Source: Agelaius tricolor (taxonomy: Eukaryota > Chordata > Aves > Passeriformes > Icteridae). Taken from it: 64,000 nt of DNA. Numbering within the stretch: position 1 is the first letter of the stretch; each line of letters starts with the position of its first letter. The stretch covers positions 451,501 to 515,500 of the forward strand of contig JALJCS010000052.1 in assembly GCA_023055355.1 (NCBI GenBank), written 5' to 3'. The translations under genes and the position numbers were made by a program. Shown piece after piece: positions 1 through 10,307 of this stretch. The notes under the pieces are model-generated. The model did not search any database, was not told the origin of the DNA, and saw only the letters and a program-made list of their open reading frames with translations.

Positions 1-581
1 ACTGGTCTGGGAAACATTTCCTCTGAGAGAAGTGGAAAAAATCTGTTTATTTAACAGGGAAAGCACCCCCCAGCACAAAAAATGAACAATACCAGATGAC
101 AAAACTCAATCGCCGCTCTGAAGAGACAACAAATTCAGAAAGTCTCTCCTGTGGATGCTTGCTCTGTTATCAATCCCTCCGGCACTGGGAAAGGCTGCTG
201 CCCAGAGTAGGCCCCCATAGGCCACAAAGTGCAAGCTCTCAGTGCTCTCCAGGTCCCAGTCTGGAGCAGGTTTGAACAGTTCCAAGAAAAGGGAAAGAAA
301 AAAAGACAGTCCAGGGAAAACTCTGCCTCAGCCAGCTAAACCAACTGAAAAGCAAAGAACACTCTGTTCTGCTCCATCAGTGCCCAGACAACACAGTGCA
401 GCACAGAATGTGGAGCAGTGTTGCTTTTAGAAGGTGAGTGCAGCCTGTGATAACAAACTCCGTACTTCTTCTTCTCCCCACCTTTGCTCTCAGAAGCAGT
501 CTTGAAGGCAGAGAATAGAATATCCAGCATTAACAGAACAGATGGCTGGGGATACAAGCATCATAAAGTCACCCTAGGACA
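1..581 (-). mobile_element. Solo LTR, family A (left part outside window)
   Basis: The right part of an LTR ends at 581 in ...CCTAGGACA. The complete equivalent is at 55066-56415, where CTGCT flanks both sides; here CTGCT follows at 582-586. The sequence aligns by eye with the LTRs at 2415-3684, 11832-12502 and 40513-41112. A reverse-complement AATAAA lies near 50, about 100 bp from the probable 3' end, so I place the LTR on the minus strand. There is no internal retroviral sequence next to it, hence solo. The 5-bp TSD is that expected of class III (ERVL-like) elements; the family assignment is inference. Confidence 0.85.
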
Positions 582-1592
582 CTGCTCTACTGAGATATGT
601 CACCAGACTATGCTAAGACAAAGTTTTGGAACTGCTAATTAAAATTCTACTATCACAGTGAAGCTGAGGAGGAAAGACAGCTCACTCCAGTTACCTTGTG
701 GCATGCCAATACTTCCTTTCAATCACAATGGTTTTCGTCTTTAAGTCCGTGACATCACAGGCATAATTCAACATCTTTTGGGCAGGAAGGAAGATATTCT
801 TCTTCTCATTATACTGATGGGTAAGCTGAAATGCAAAGCAGTTAATTCAAAGTGAAACAGCCATAAAGTCAATAGTAAAACTCACCACAGTTTTGTTTAC
901 CAACCCAAGTCCTTACTATCCCAAAATACAAGAACAGCTGTAAAAGCCTTGTGGTTTCTTCATTTTTTCCTATACCTACATGGGAGGGTAAGGGATAAAT
1001 GATCCCAAACAATGGTAATCCACAACAAAGCATTCTTGACATCATATTCAGCTTTTGCATAGTGAGCTCTTCACCTGATCAAGTTATTCCATTGCAATAG
1101 TTTGGGGAGTATCTTAGAGGGCTGGCTGTTGTTTGGTTTAAACCATCTTGATCATTCAGGAACCCAGTAGCAATGAGAAAGTTCAAAATAAGATAGTGCT
1201 ACGCAGTGATTTTCCTATATGACAGACGTATTTCTACAAGACAGAAGGCTGACCTAATGCTTCCCTACAACATGGCTGAAGTGGCATCCTGTTCCCCATA
1301 GGTTTTTCCGTTTAATTTTAGCAGCTTTCTTACTAGATTAATGAGCTGAACTAACTCAAAAAGGAATCAGATAAGTGCCAGAGCTTTAAAACAAACAACA
1401 ACAACAACAAAAAAGATGCAAAATGGTGATTTGTGGGTGCGTTTGAAAACAGAAATTTTTTTGTATTTTTCATAGAGACATGGCATTCTCTAGAATGATA
1501 TTGCTCCAACGCTTTGAGTTTGGTTTTCTTTTTCCCCCTCAATTGTAAATGTTATGCATTCTTTTTGGCCAGTTCAGGAAATAGATTTTCTG
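582..1592. other. Unique flank between solo LTR and provirus
   Basis: I see no gene or recognisable transposon here. There is a short CAA-rich run near 1392-1410 and AT-rich sequence. The block is repeated with almost no change at 56416-57426, which shows that the duplication includes ordinary flanking DNA. Confidence 0.6.
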
Positions 1593-2414
1593 ATACGTGT
1601 GAAAGACAGTCTAAAGTTCCCCTCATTTGCCTCACGACCATTCCCAGGACAGACACTGGGACCCTAAAGACACCGATGGGAATTCTGGCCTGCCAGTAAT
1701 GGATGAACACCAAAAATCCTGAGGCCCCTGAGCAGAATTCTGGCCTGCCAAGTGATTGTTCACAGCTGTGTCTTCAGTGACTGCTTCTAGCAGGGCCTGC
1801 CAAAGGGCGACCCAGCCTATATGCTTGCACCTGCTTCACGACAATAGACCAGGAATTTTCCCACCTCTTGGCCAGATGAACTTGCTGGGGCAACTTGGTA
1901 GCCCCCCCATGGAAAATCCTTCCTCTGCTCCACTACCACCGTGAGGCACCGAGGTTGAAGCCCCCCTACCAAGGACTGAGACTGAGACACCTGTAATTCT
2001 GATGCAGGGGTGCTGGCCTGACTGAAGCAGGATGCCTGCTGAGTGTTGCCTACAGATGTGCCTACAGGACCTAGACTGGTTTCCCCCAGAAAGCAGTCCT
2101 GAAACAGTGGGTCCCACTCACTGCTGCTACTGACTTATCCTGCTGAGAACATGGACTGTCTGTACCCGTCTTCAATACCTTTTTCCCCCTCAGCAATTTC
2201 AATAGACTTCTTCTTCTTGATTGGATCTGTTCCCCCTCAGCCATTTCAAGATTCTGTTTCCCCCCTCAGCAATGGACTATAATAGAACCTTGAGTTCACC
2301 AGGACTTAACCTTGAGTTAACCAGGCAGGGCCATTATCTTCCCAACGTGACTAGGCAAACTCTGTCGGCTGGACTATGAGGACTTAGTCTCTCCACATTT
2401 GGTAGCTCTACTCC

Positions 2415-3684
2415 TGTCTTGGTTCAGGGCAAATTTTGGGGAGAACCCCCAAAGGGGCTCCTCTAGGAAAGCAGATTCATTTGGCCCCTCCCCTATGAAA
2501 TATTAATCCCAATATTACCGGGTGGGACGTGCCTGGGCTCGTCTGACCCTTGCTGCTGGGCCAAAGGCGGCAGCTGTGATGTTTCACCTCAGAGATACAT
2601 TTGGCCGGCTGCATCCTGCAGCTAGGCACTCGCAACAAATCCAGGCATAGTAGAAACTCAGTTGACCTCTGGTGGAAAAGGTTCAGGGGACGGTGAAGAG
2701 AAAAAGGAGAGGATTCTGCTGTAGAGTTTTAATCCAGAGTTTATTCCAGGATGACAGACCTCTGAATCTTGTAACAGCTCCCAACAGAATCCAGACCGCA
2801 TGGTCCCGTCTCCTTTTAAGCCCGGGGACAGGGGCAGGGGAAGGCACAGGTGAGCCACCAACCAGGTGGGAGGAGGGGAAGGCTCAAAGGATAAAGACAC
2901 TTGGACAGGCCAATGAGCCCGGACCTGAGGGGCATCTTTTGAACTTCTGCCAACCACACCATGACCCTGCTGGAATGTTAACATTGATGGACAGCACTTA
3001 GCAGGAGGGCAAAGGGGGAGGGGAAAGGACAGGTTTCACCTATCCCAACACCTGAGGGATTTTCCTGTTTCCTGAAACAGGAAATGGCGTCACACTGCAA
3101 CACTCCCCCCAACCGGTCCAGGAGAAAATAGCTCCTTGGAAAGAGGTGGAAAAAACCTGTTTATTAAACAATAAAACCTAAACAATATTGAACAATAAAA
3201 CCCCTTGTTGCTCCAAAAGACATGACAAACTGAGAAAGTCCCCTCCCTCGGTTGCAGTTCAGCTCACACAGGCTCTTATCAGTCCCTCCGGTGCTGGAAA
3301 TGTTGCGGGCCGGGCCCGGCCTGGTGGGCCACAGGTGCTAGCTGCCGGTGCTCTTCTGGGTGTTCAGTCCAGAGCAGGTTTCAAGAGGTCCAAAGAAAAG
3401 GGAAAAAAGAAAAGAAACCACAGTCCAGGGAACTTCCTTGCCTCAGCAAGCTAAAACTAACTAAAAGCAAAGGAGAGCTCTGTCCCACTGTCTGTTCATC
3501 CCCAGACAACACAGTCCAGGAGCAGGAATGTGGAGGAGTGAGTGCAGGGTCTGAAAACAAACTGCTGCTTCTTCTCTCCCCCCTTCACTCTCTGCAACAA
3601 GTCTTAAAGGTGCAAAACTTATGATGCAGCATAAACAGAACAAGATGATTGGGGTTAAAAGCATCATATAATCAGCTTAGGACA
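2415..3684 (-). mobile_element. Solo LTR, family A, nested in the provirus 5' LTR
   Basis: It begins TGTCTTGG and ends TTAGGACA, with a perfect 5-bp TSD ACTCC at 2410-2414 and 3685-3689. The 3' LTR of the same provirus provides the empty site, so this inserted after the provirus. The polyadenylation signal reads AATAAA on the minus strand (near 3160). It is longer than the 600-bp solo LTR at 40513 because it holds another LTR at 2494-3102. Confidence 0.93.
2494..3102 (-). mobile_element. Solo LTR nested inside the family A LTR
   Basis: Alignment with the family A LTR at 40513 shows a 609-bp insertion. Both sides carry CTCCCC (2488-2493 and 3103-3108), a 6-bp TSD. Read on the minus strand it starts TGTTGCAGTG and ends in ...TTTCATA, so the final CA has mutated to TA. 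A minus-strand AATAAA is near 2737. A 6-bp TSD is typical of class II (ERVK/alpharetrovirus-like) integration; that class is inference. It is the youngest of three nested layers here. Confidence 0.8.
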
Positions 3685-3884
3685 ACTCCCTCTCTCTTTC
3701 TCCCCCTCTTTTCTATTCTTTTCCTCTCCCTAATTCCTTTCATGCATTTGCTGTGGTCATTCTATAAAGGTGCATTTGTTTGGATTGATACTGCAATCCC
3801 CTTTCCGTGTTGTCTGTTGCACTCCCAGATCAGTTAACCAACCATCACCACCCCCATTGGTATGAGCGGATCGTGACATTAAAT

Positions 3885-3902
3885 TGGCATCATGGACAGG
3901 AT
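3885..3902 (+). other. Putative primer-binding site of provirus
   Basis: Six bases after the 5' LTR end, the sequence TGGCATCATGGACAGGAT begins with the TGG expected for pairing with a tRNA CCA end. I could not match it confidently to a tRNA species. Confidence 0.55.
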
Positions 3903-3965
3903 TCTGATCGACAGAAGGGTCTGCAAGGCTGTTTGTAGTCTGGAACAGGGGAAGGACGATTTGCT

Positions 3966-6050
3966 TCAGCCACACCTAGCCCCTCATCGCGAAAGGGTTG
4001 AACGAAGCTGGAAAGCAAGGAAAGCTCTTTGAATTTCCCACAAACTGCGCACGCCCAGGTGAAATACGCCCCCATACTCTATTGAGGGTTCTGTCTTTAG
4101 AATTTCCCAAAAAATCTCTTAGCGCAAAAGGGGAAACTGTTTTTGTTTATGTGTGAATTTGGACTGTCTGGGAAGGAAGGGACAACTTGAAGGAACTAAG
4201 CAGGGCCTCCCAGGGAGATTTGGTCTCTTCACCCAGCCAGGGAAGCAAAGGGGAGCACAGCAAAGGCTGTGAGATTGTCTAACTTAAGTTTGCACCTCCC
4301 TGTCATGGTTTTGGTCCCTTCATAAAATGACTGAAAACTCTAGCACAAAAGTTAAATTTCTGAATTTTCTGCTCTGCTTGCTAAATAGAATGCCACGCCT
4401 TCTCCAAGGGGGGAGGTTTGGGCAGAGAACAGCTGGTTTAATTTAGAAAATGTCATAGATAGAATTTGTTCTTTACAACATGAAACAGAAGTTAAACTGG
4501 GCAAAAATAAAACCATCCTCTGCTCAGTTTTGGCAGCTTGTCTCACAGCAGCCATAGAAACCCTTTTTAAGCAAAGAAACGAGGAAATAGCAAGAATAGA
4601 TTCCCTTCAAAACCTAGTTGAAATTTTGCAGAAAGAATTAAAGGAAGATAGAAATGAGATCTATAGGTTGCGAGCTGCCCTTAGAGAGGAACTTGCTAAG
4701 AATTCACATCATACTGATTCCTCTACAGAGCCAGAGGAAAAGGAAACTCCTGACTTGAAACAAATCTATCCCCGTCAGGAACTTGAGGCAGTAAAAAATT
4801 GGAGAGAATACTGCTGTCCTCGCTTGAGACCCTTGGTTCAAACAGAATAGAACTATATTAATGATGAGGATTGTTGGAATGTTGGGGGACATAAGACAGA
4901 TGATGCACTTTGGACCTGGTTAACATAAGAGATTTGATAACAGAATGCCTTGGCATAAACAAATGGAACTTTGAAAATTCGACCTGGATTGCAAGAAGAT
5001 TAAATCAAACGGGTTTACTGGAAAAAGAAAATCCCATGAAACTCTGCAAGCAAGAGATGTTGTTATATGCGTAAGTTTGTGGATGTGATTTTAACCTAAT
5101 CATTGTAGTACACATTACTAGTCTCCCTGCAATGGTATGTAAGTGCTTGTATCCCACAATGAAATTGGATTCTGATTACCGAGTGGGTCTCCCTGTCTCT
5201 CTGCATTGCCGAAAGAGGATCTTGACCCACCTATCACAACTAAACAAATACCGTTCAGTGCTACCGAATTAGCTAAGCTGTCAAAAGAATTCGGGCGCCT
5301 CCCACAAGAATCAGAGACAAATATGTCCTCCGAGTGTCCCTCGATGGTGGAGATCAAATTAAATTAACCGGAGGCCAGTGGGTACTGGGGACATGGAGCC
5401 TTCTTCACAACAGGAGATAAGGAGGTAAGCGTGACGCATGGTCCCTGACACAGGGTGCGTCTTTCTGGGCCGGGAGAATGAATCCTTTGGAAAGGGGTGA
5501 CCCCCTGGCAATCGTTGACACCACCGACCAGCTCTTAGAAAGTGTCCACAAAGCCGCCTGCCTGCAAAAGATTCATGAAAAGAAATTAGTTCCTGGTTTT
5601 GAATGCCCAATGCAATTACCTGTGAAGCCAGAACTAATGACCGATTGAACTCGTGGGCTTCCAGAAACACTTAAACATACAGCAATGACTCTACAGAAAA
5701 CCATAATGGCTTTGAATCCTGTAGAAAGACTAGATAAGATTCCTCAGGAATTCCCCTGATCAAAGTGGACCTAGAGATCCTGGCTTCACTCCCTACTCTT
5801 CCCCCTCACAGCCCTCAGCTTCTCAATCTGATTCACCTGCCAGTAGCCATAAAGTTTGGACATGAGCTGAAGTTGCAGTAGATCTGATTAATTATTGTAG
5901 ACAATATGGACCTATAAAAACCCCGGCGTAGAAATCAGAAAATAACAAAGGTGTTTGGTTTATTGGGGCTCCTCACAGTGAAAATATAGAGAAAGGAAAA
6001 CAGATCTCTAACTGCCACCGTTGGTGGTTGTTGGGGATTCAAAAGTGGGT
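3966..6050 (+). pseudogene. gag: gag remnant of provirus
   Basis: The stretch between the primer-binding-like site and protease should encode the structural polyprotein. It is broken in all frames. The best surviving piece is the open stretch at about 4389-4848, which contains a heptad-rich, charged segment (about 4560-4720, rich in Leu, Glu, Arg, Lys) that looks like a coiled coil, followed by an acidic linker. Another open piece runs into 6028-6297. I see no intact Cys-His zinc knuckle. Assignment rests on position and on the gag-like coiled coil, not on a recognised capsid motif, so product details are uncertain. Confidence 0.6.
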
Positions 6051-6281
6051 CCCCAAAGAGGTGATGGATGGTTTGCCCCTTGATAAATTGCAGAAAATAA
6101 TAAATAATTGGCACCAGCGAAAACCGAATCCATTGGCTCAACCCAGTGCACCCCTCCCTTCTCAGGGACAAAAACTAACCCTCCCCCAGCTTCTCCCACG
6201 GAACACAGGCAGTGAACCAAAACCAACAGGGTTTTCGGGAAACAAATCTCTCTGCCGCTTACAGGTGGGCAAAGGGGCGGA

Positions 6282-6581
6282 GTGTGGGTTTATTTAAGAA
6301 TGCTCACTAAAAATAAATCCGGATATATATTAAGCCCAGCTATCACGGGCCTCCACAGGCTACTAGTAACCTTTTTGATTGACGTTGGGGCTCAAATCTC
6401 TGCACTAACAAAAAAGGATGCCCAGAGGTGTGGAATTGTTCCAACTAAGAGACAATGCTGTGTTCTTAATGCTCTGGGAACTACAGAATCTATGAATGTT
6501 GCCTTAGCCAAACTGAGGCTCCCTGGAAATGAGCATCAACTAGTCATCAAAATGGTAATTGGGAACATTCCAAATAATTGA
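6282..6581 (+). pseudogene. pro: Retroviral aspartic protease remnant
   Basis: The open frame (99 codons) contains the protease active-site neighbourhood: a hydrophobic strand, then D34-V35-G36, then a run of Ala, Gln, Ser and Leu typical of retropepsins. The family signature is D-T/S-G, so the middle residue has changed to Val, which would be expected to damage catalysis. A C-terminal Gly-rich beta segment is not obvious. It is directly followed, after a TGA at 6579, by the RT segment. The protease would have cut the Gag-Pol polyprotein. The same change is in copy 2, so it predates the duplication. Confidence 0.82.
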
Positions 6582-6587
6582 TTAGGA

Positions 6588-7205
6588 ATGGGTGTCCTTG
6601 CTGGGAGGCAGTGGGAAGACTCTGAGGGATTTCTGTGGTCTTTTGGCACACTGCCACTTAACATTAGGCTGCTTCAAACCGCACCCTCCCTACCCTATAA
6701 TCAAACAACTCATGTAAAACAATACCCTCTACCTTCTGGTGCCAGAGAAGGTATCAAAGCAGTTCTACAGGACTTGAGAAACCAAGGGGTAATAATTCAC
6801 ACACATTCTCCTTTTAATTCACCCATATGGCCAGTCTGAAAAGCCAGTGGAAAGTGGAGATTAACAGTAGATTTTCACAGGCTTAAAGCCAACACAGACC
6901 CTCTTACAGCACTGGTCCCAAACTTAGCTGAATTAATAACATCAATTCAAGAAAAGGCTCACTCAATCATGGCAATGGCAACTATGGATGTCAAAGACGT
7001 CTTCCTTATGATACCTATACAGCCAGAAGATATAGGGACCATTTTGCCTTCACATGGGAAAGGACGGCAATACACTTGCACTAGGCTTCCCCAAGGCTAC
7101 AAACACTCCTCCACTTTGGCCCACCATGCTTTAGTTGAGGAATTAGAAAAAATAGCCAAACCTGATCCTGCTGATCCTGTAGCTGATAATCAATACATTT
7201 AAGAC
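6588..7205 (+). pseudogene. pol: Reverse transcriptase fingers and palm remnant
   Basis: The reading continues from 6588-6839 across an in-frame TGA near 6837 to 6969-7202. Visible RT features are the 'QYPLP...G' entry segment with a following 'NSPIWPV' motif, then a 'LTVDFH.L' segment, then motif A with Asp at 6987-6989 (MDVKD), and the LPQGYKHS segment of motif B. Motif C should read Y-x-D-D: Tyr is at 7194-7196, Ile at 7197-7199, but the first catalytic Asp is replaced by TAA at 7200-7202, with the second Asp at 7203-7205. A poly-G run follows at once. The enzyme is therefore dead at its active site. Confidence 0.92.
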
Positions 7206-7210
7206 ACTCT

Positions 7211-7231
7211 GGGGGGGGGGGGGGGGGGGGG
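7211..7231 (+). repeat. Poly-G run of 21 in the RT gene
   Basis: Twenty-one G follow the broken RT active site, and further G-rich sequence continues to about 7249. The matching run in copy 2 has 18 G. This is G-quadruplex-prone and prone to length error in replication and sequencing. The Pro-rich minus-strand frame across it is an artefact of the run. Confidence 0.9.
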
Positions 7232-7313
7232 TGGTGGGGAGGGGGGGAAGGATGAAATAGAGGTAGTAGGGAAACATCAGCAGAAAATAATCTCTCACTT
7301 AAAAAGTCTTGAT

Positions 7314-7847
7314 TTGCAGATACCCGCAGAGAAAATTCAGAAACCTTCTCAGGAAGTGAAGATTTTGAGAATTTGGTGGAAAGGAGGCATGACATGTATT
7401 CCACCCGATACCCTAACCTCTTTAGATCAGATTCAAAGGCCTGAATTGAGGAAAGATCTCCAGCAAGCTCTAGGACTATTAGTGTTCTGGAGAAAACACA
7501 TCCCAGATTTCTCAATAATTGCTAGGCCGTTTTTTGACTTGCTGAGGAAAAGGATGAAATGGGATTGGACTCCTTCTCAGGAAGAAGCATTGCAATTACT
7601 GATTTTTGAGGCAACAGCTCACCAAGCACTAGGCCCTATCCATCCCACAGATCCCTTTCAGGTGGAATGGGGATTTGCCTCCTCAGGGCTATCAGTACAC
7701 ATTTGGCAGTGGGGTCCCGAGGGTCCAACGGGGCCTCTTGGTTTTTATTCCTGTGGTTTCAAAGATGCTGAGAAAAGATACACTACCTGGGAAAAGGGGT
7801 TGTTTGTAGTTAGCTTAGCTCTCCTAGAAGAGGAAAAAATTGCATGA
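7314..7847 (+). pseudogene. pol: RT thumb/connection remnant of pol
   Basis: This 177-codon open stretch continues the polymerase after the poly-G interruption. It shows the thumb-like pattern 'LRIWWKGG', then a FWRKHIPDFS segment and 'FDLLRK...WDWTPSQEEAL', which is the usual retroviral/retrotransposon RT-to-RNase H connection with a Trp-x-Trp followed by an acidic helix. It ends at TGA 7845. A further frameshift lies before the RNase H frame. The copy at 63145-63678 is nearly identical. Confidence 0.85.
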
Positions 7848-7972
7848 CAAGAGCTTATTGTATTAAGAAGCCCTTTCAAAGTTATCAAAATCGTCACTAA
7901 TGGGAGCCCCACCCCTCCCCCCCACCTGACGGGGTAGCCCAAAGGGCCTCAGTTAGGAAATGGTATGCTCAG

Positions 7973-8716
7973 ATGGAAGGCTATTGTAATACCGTCTCAA
8001 GAACGGAAGATGCTGCTAAAAATCTAACAAGCCAAGGCACTGAGAGCCTGGTTAGCAGCCAAGATAAATCTGCCTCTGTAATCAAAGCTGCCCTTCCTTT
8101 CTCCCCCGAACAAGCAGCAAGTTCTTGGTTCACAGATGCCTCTGCAAAACGGGAAGGGAAGGTATGGAGATCTAGAACAGCTGTCTTACACAATTCATTT
8201 GGTGAAAGAATCATTACCGAAGGGGAAGGCAGCGCTCAGGCTGGGGAACTCATAGCTGTTTGGAGTGTTTTCCAATGTGAGGCACAGAACATTTCTCTTG
8301 TCTGCATTTATACCGACTCTTACGCAGTGTACAAAGGTTGTACCGAGTGGCTTCCTTGCTGGCAGCAAAATGATTGGGAAGTTCACAGAATTCCAGTGTG
8401 GCAAAAGGAAAAGGGGCAAGAAATTTTAGATGTTGCAAGCCAAGGAAATGTTGCTATTGGTTGGGTAGCTTCTCAGCAAGCAGATGGAAATCCAGCAGGA
8501 GAGTGGAAGAATAGAGCTGATGAACTAGCAAGGCTCAGCCCCCTGAAAAAGGAACTCATTCCTGAGGACTGGGATCAACTATTAGAATGGCTGCATGGAA
8601 AAAGACAGCACACAGGTGCGAAAGATTTGTACAAAGAAGCTCATGCTTGTGGTTGGCTGGTTACCAGGGAAATGTGTAAAACATGCGTATCAGCCTGCGA
8701 GCAATGTCACAGGTGA
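7973..8716 (+). pseudogene. pol: RNase H domain plus integrase zinc-binding N-terminus
   Basis: In this 247-codon stretch all four RNase H catalytic acids can be read: D55 (in FTDAS), E92 (in AGELIA), D115 (in YTDSYAV) and D183 (in NRADELAR). Spacing fits a retroviral RNase H that degrades RNA in RNA-DNA hybrids. The C-terminal part enters integrase: His208 and His213, then C242-x2-C245 form an HHCC-like zinc finger, followed by the stop TGA at 8714. The actual start is internal to a Gag-Pol polyprotein, so no start codon is implied. Surrounding frameshifts make it non-functional as a polyprotein. Confidence 0.92.
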
Positions 8717-8770
8717 CTGGAGAGACATCCTTGAGAAGATGACCCTCTTCATTTAAGAAAGGGTAAAGGC

Positions 8771-9427
8771 TTATGGGACGCGTGGCAGGTAGACTATATT
8801 GGCCCCTTTAAGAAGTCAGGAGGTAAACACTTTGTGCTAGTAGGAGTAGAAAGTGTATCTGGGTTGGTTCAAGCTGATGCTTTGAAAAGAGCTACAGGTG
8901 ATAATGCGGTTAAAGCTTTGCAGGGGTGGTTTGGAACTTTCCCAAAGCCACAGGAAATTCAATCTGATCACAGGTCCCACTTCACTGCTAGAGGTGCACA
9001 GCATTGGGCAAAAGGTGAAGGAATTAAGCGGTCTTTCCACAGCCCTTTCCACTACCCTCAAGCTAAGGGGATCTTAGAAAGGACCAAGGGTTTTTTGAAA
9101 GGACTTCTGAAGCCCCGGGAGGGAAATTGGGACGTTCGGTTATGGGAAGCTGTTAAAAGAGTGAACAGTAGATGGGGGGTGAATGGATGTCCCAAAATCA
9201 CTGCCTTTTGCCCAACAGCTCCAAGCATCGTTCCCTTACTACGGCGACCTGACGATTCAAAAAGTCCAGCACATTACCCTGGACAACCTGTTCTGGTGGA
9301 CCTCCCTACTGTAGGGGAAGTAGCACTAGTGCTGAAAACCCCTCTGAAGAAATATGCATGGCTAGCCTCTGATGCTCTAGGGAAAGAGCATTGGATAAAT
9401 ACATGCTGGATAATCCTATCATTTTAA
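8771..9427 (+). pseudogene. pol: Integrase catalytic core and C-terminal domain
   Basis: After stops at 8714 and near 8730 the frame re-opens. The first catalytic Asp is at 8792-8794 (in WQVDYIG). Counting from 8834, the second Asp is residue 45 (in IQSDHRSHF) and the Glu is residue 82 (in GILERTKG), so the D,D,E triad is complete, with 36 residues between the last two. A basic, beta-rich C-terminal region with PGQPVLV and a Trp-containing end follows, matching the DNA-binding C-terminal domain. The frame ends at TAA 9425. Integrase inserts the viral DNA into the host chromosome. No dUTPase domain is evident after it. Confidence 0.93.
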
Positions 9428-10140
9428 CTCTTTTCTGCCCTCAGTGGAAGGATTTCTGTTGTTTTTACTTTGACAGAAGAACCCTGAGGAACATGAAAAT
9501 CATCTGAACCATGATAACACTGGTGATGCTTTTCTGCATCCTACCACAATTCCATGGACAGGATCCTGCTGAGTGGTTGTGGTCTGAAGCTACCCTCCAT
9601 CCCACTAATGTTCTAGGAGCGTATCCCAAGGGTGGCCACCCAAACCTAGAGCCTATAGTGCTGCATGACCCCCAGGTATATGGTCCAAGTGAGTGGGGAT
9701 GGGATCAGAAGGACTGGACTAGAGCCCTAACTGGAACAATTGGTGAGTCGATTGTGGAAGCATGCAGAAAAATGGAAGGATCTCTCTATGAGAAATCCAC
9801 CTCCATCACAGTTGCCGGAAATTTTATGGAACCAGATGGGAAAAATGATTGGGATATCCCTTCAGCGAGACTGTGTCCTACAAACAAGTGGGAGTGTGCC
9901 AAACAAATTCCCCTTACTCTGTGTTGCTGCCAGGAGTATGTTGGTAATTACACTCTAGGTCGCAAAACGAACAATGTTGCAAGTACAAAGGATTGTAAAA
10001 ATGAACCAATTGATTGCTGGCATAATTTGACGTTAACTAAACCGACTTAAGTGACATGCCGCTGGCAAAATAACTTGACCAACCTGTTAGGTTGAAAAGG
10101 CTTAGTTCATAAATTTAAGATAGACGCTATAACAAAACCC

Positions 10141-10307
10141 ACGCTGAGTACCGTAGTTACATCCCAGTGGAATAGACGGGACGGAGAGCATGAAGCCCAC
10201 ACTGAGCGCCATAGTTACACCCCAATGGGTAGAAGGGACTGAGAGCACAGAGCTGACATTGAGTACAGTAGTTACATCCTAGTGGGCAGAAGGGACTGAG
10301 AGTCCCC
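10141..10307 (+). repeat. Three-copy tandem repeat of about 58-59 bp inside env
   Basis: Units starting near 10141, 10200 and 10258 share CTGAG, then a TAGTTACA core, then an AGAAGGGACTGAGAG-like end (the first copy is more diverged). The period is not a multiple of three, so the repeat shifts frame and lies exactly between two env open stretches. Confidence 0.85.

Larger units (their letters stand above)
1598..3878 (+). mobile_element. 5' LTR of provirus, interrupted by nested LTRs
   Basis: It starts TGTGAAAGAC and ends GATCGTGACA. Removing the 1270-bp insertion (2415-3684) and one TSD copy leaves about 1.0 kb, matching the 986-bp 3' LTR at 13326-14311. The empty site in the 3' LTR reads ACTCC followed by TCTCTC, as expected. 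A TATA-like CTATAAAGG lies near 3762. Bases 1684-2307 match 13412-14035 with one substitution and no gaps, whereas the first 86 bp differ at about 19 positions. Confidence 0.9.
1..8169 (+). repeat. Segmental duplication, copy 1
   Basis: This block recurs in direct orientation at 55835-64000. The offset is 55834 up to a poly-G run at 7211 and 55831 after it, because the run is 21 G here and 18 G in the other copy. I noticed roughly 15 single-base differences by eye (for example near 535, 660, 1511, 1597, 1671, 1700, 1752, 2606, 3616, 4048, 4667, 4898 and 6403), about 0.2 percent. The left edge lies outside the window. The copy includes a solo LTR, unique flank and the 5' two thirds of a provirus, so homology is not limited to one transposon and must come from duplication (or assembly), not from independent insertions. 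Confidence 0.97.

Noticed and set aside
1836..2117. 93-codon minus-strand frame repeated three times in the window
   Set aside because: It lies wholly inside the provirus LTRs; the repetition comes from LTR pairing and the segmental duplication.
7081..7515. 144-codon minus-strand frame with a proline run
   Set aside because: It is the shadow of the poly-G tract and RT gene on the other strand; no independent coding evidence.
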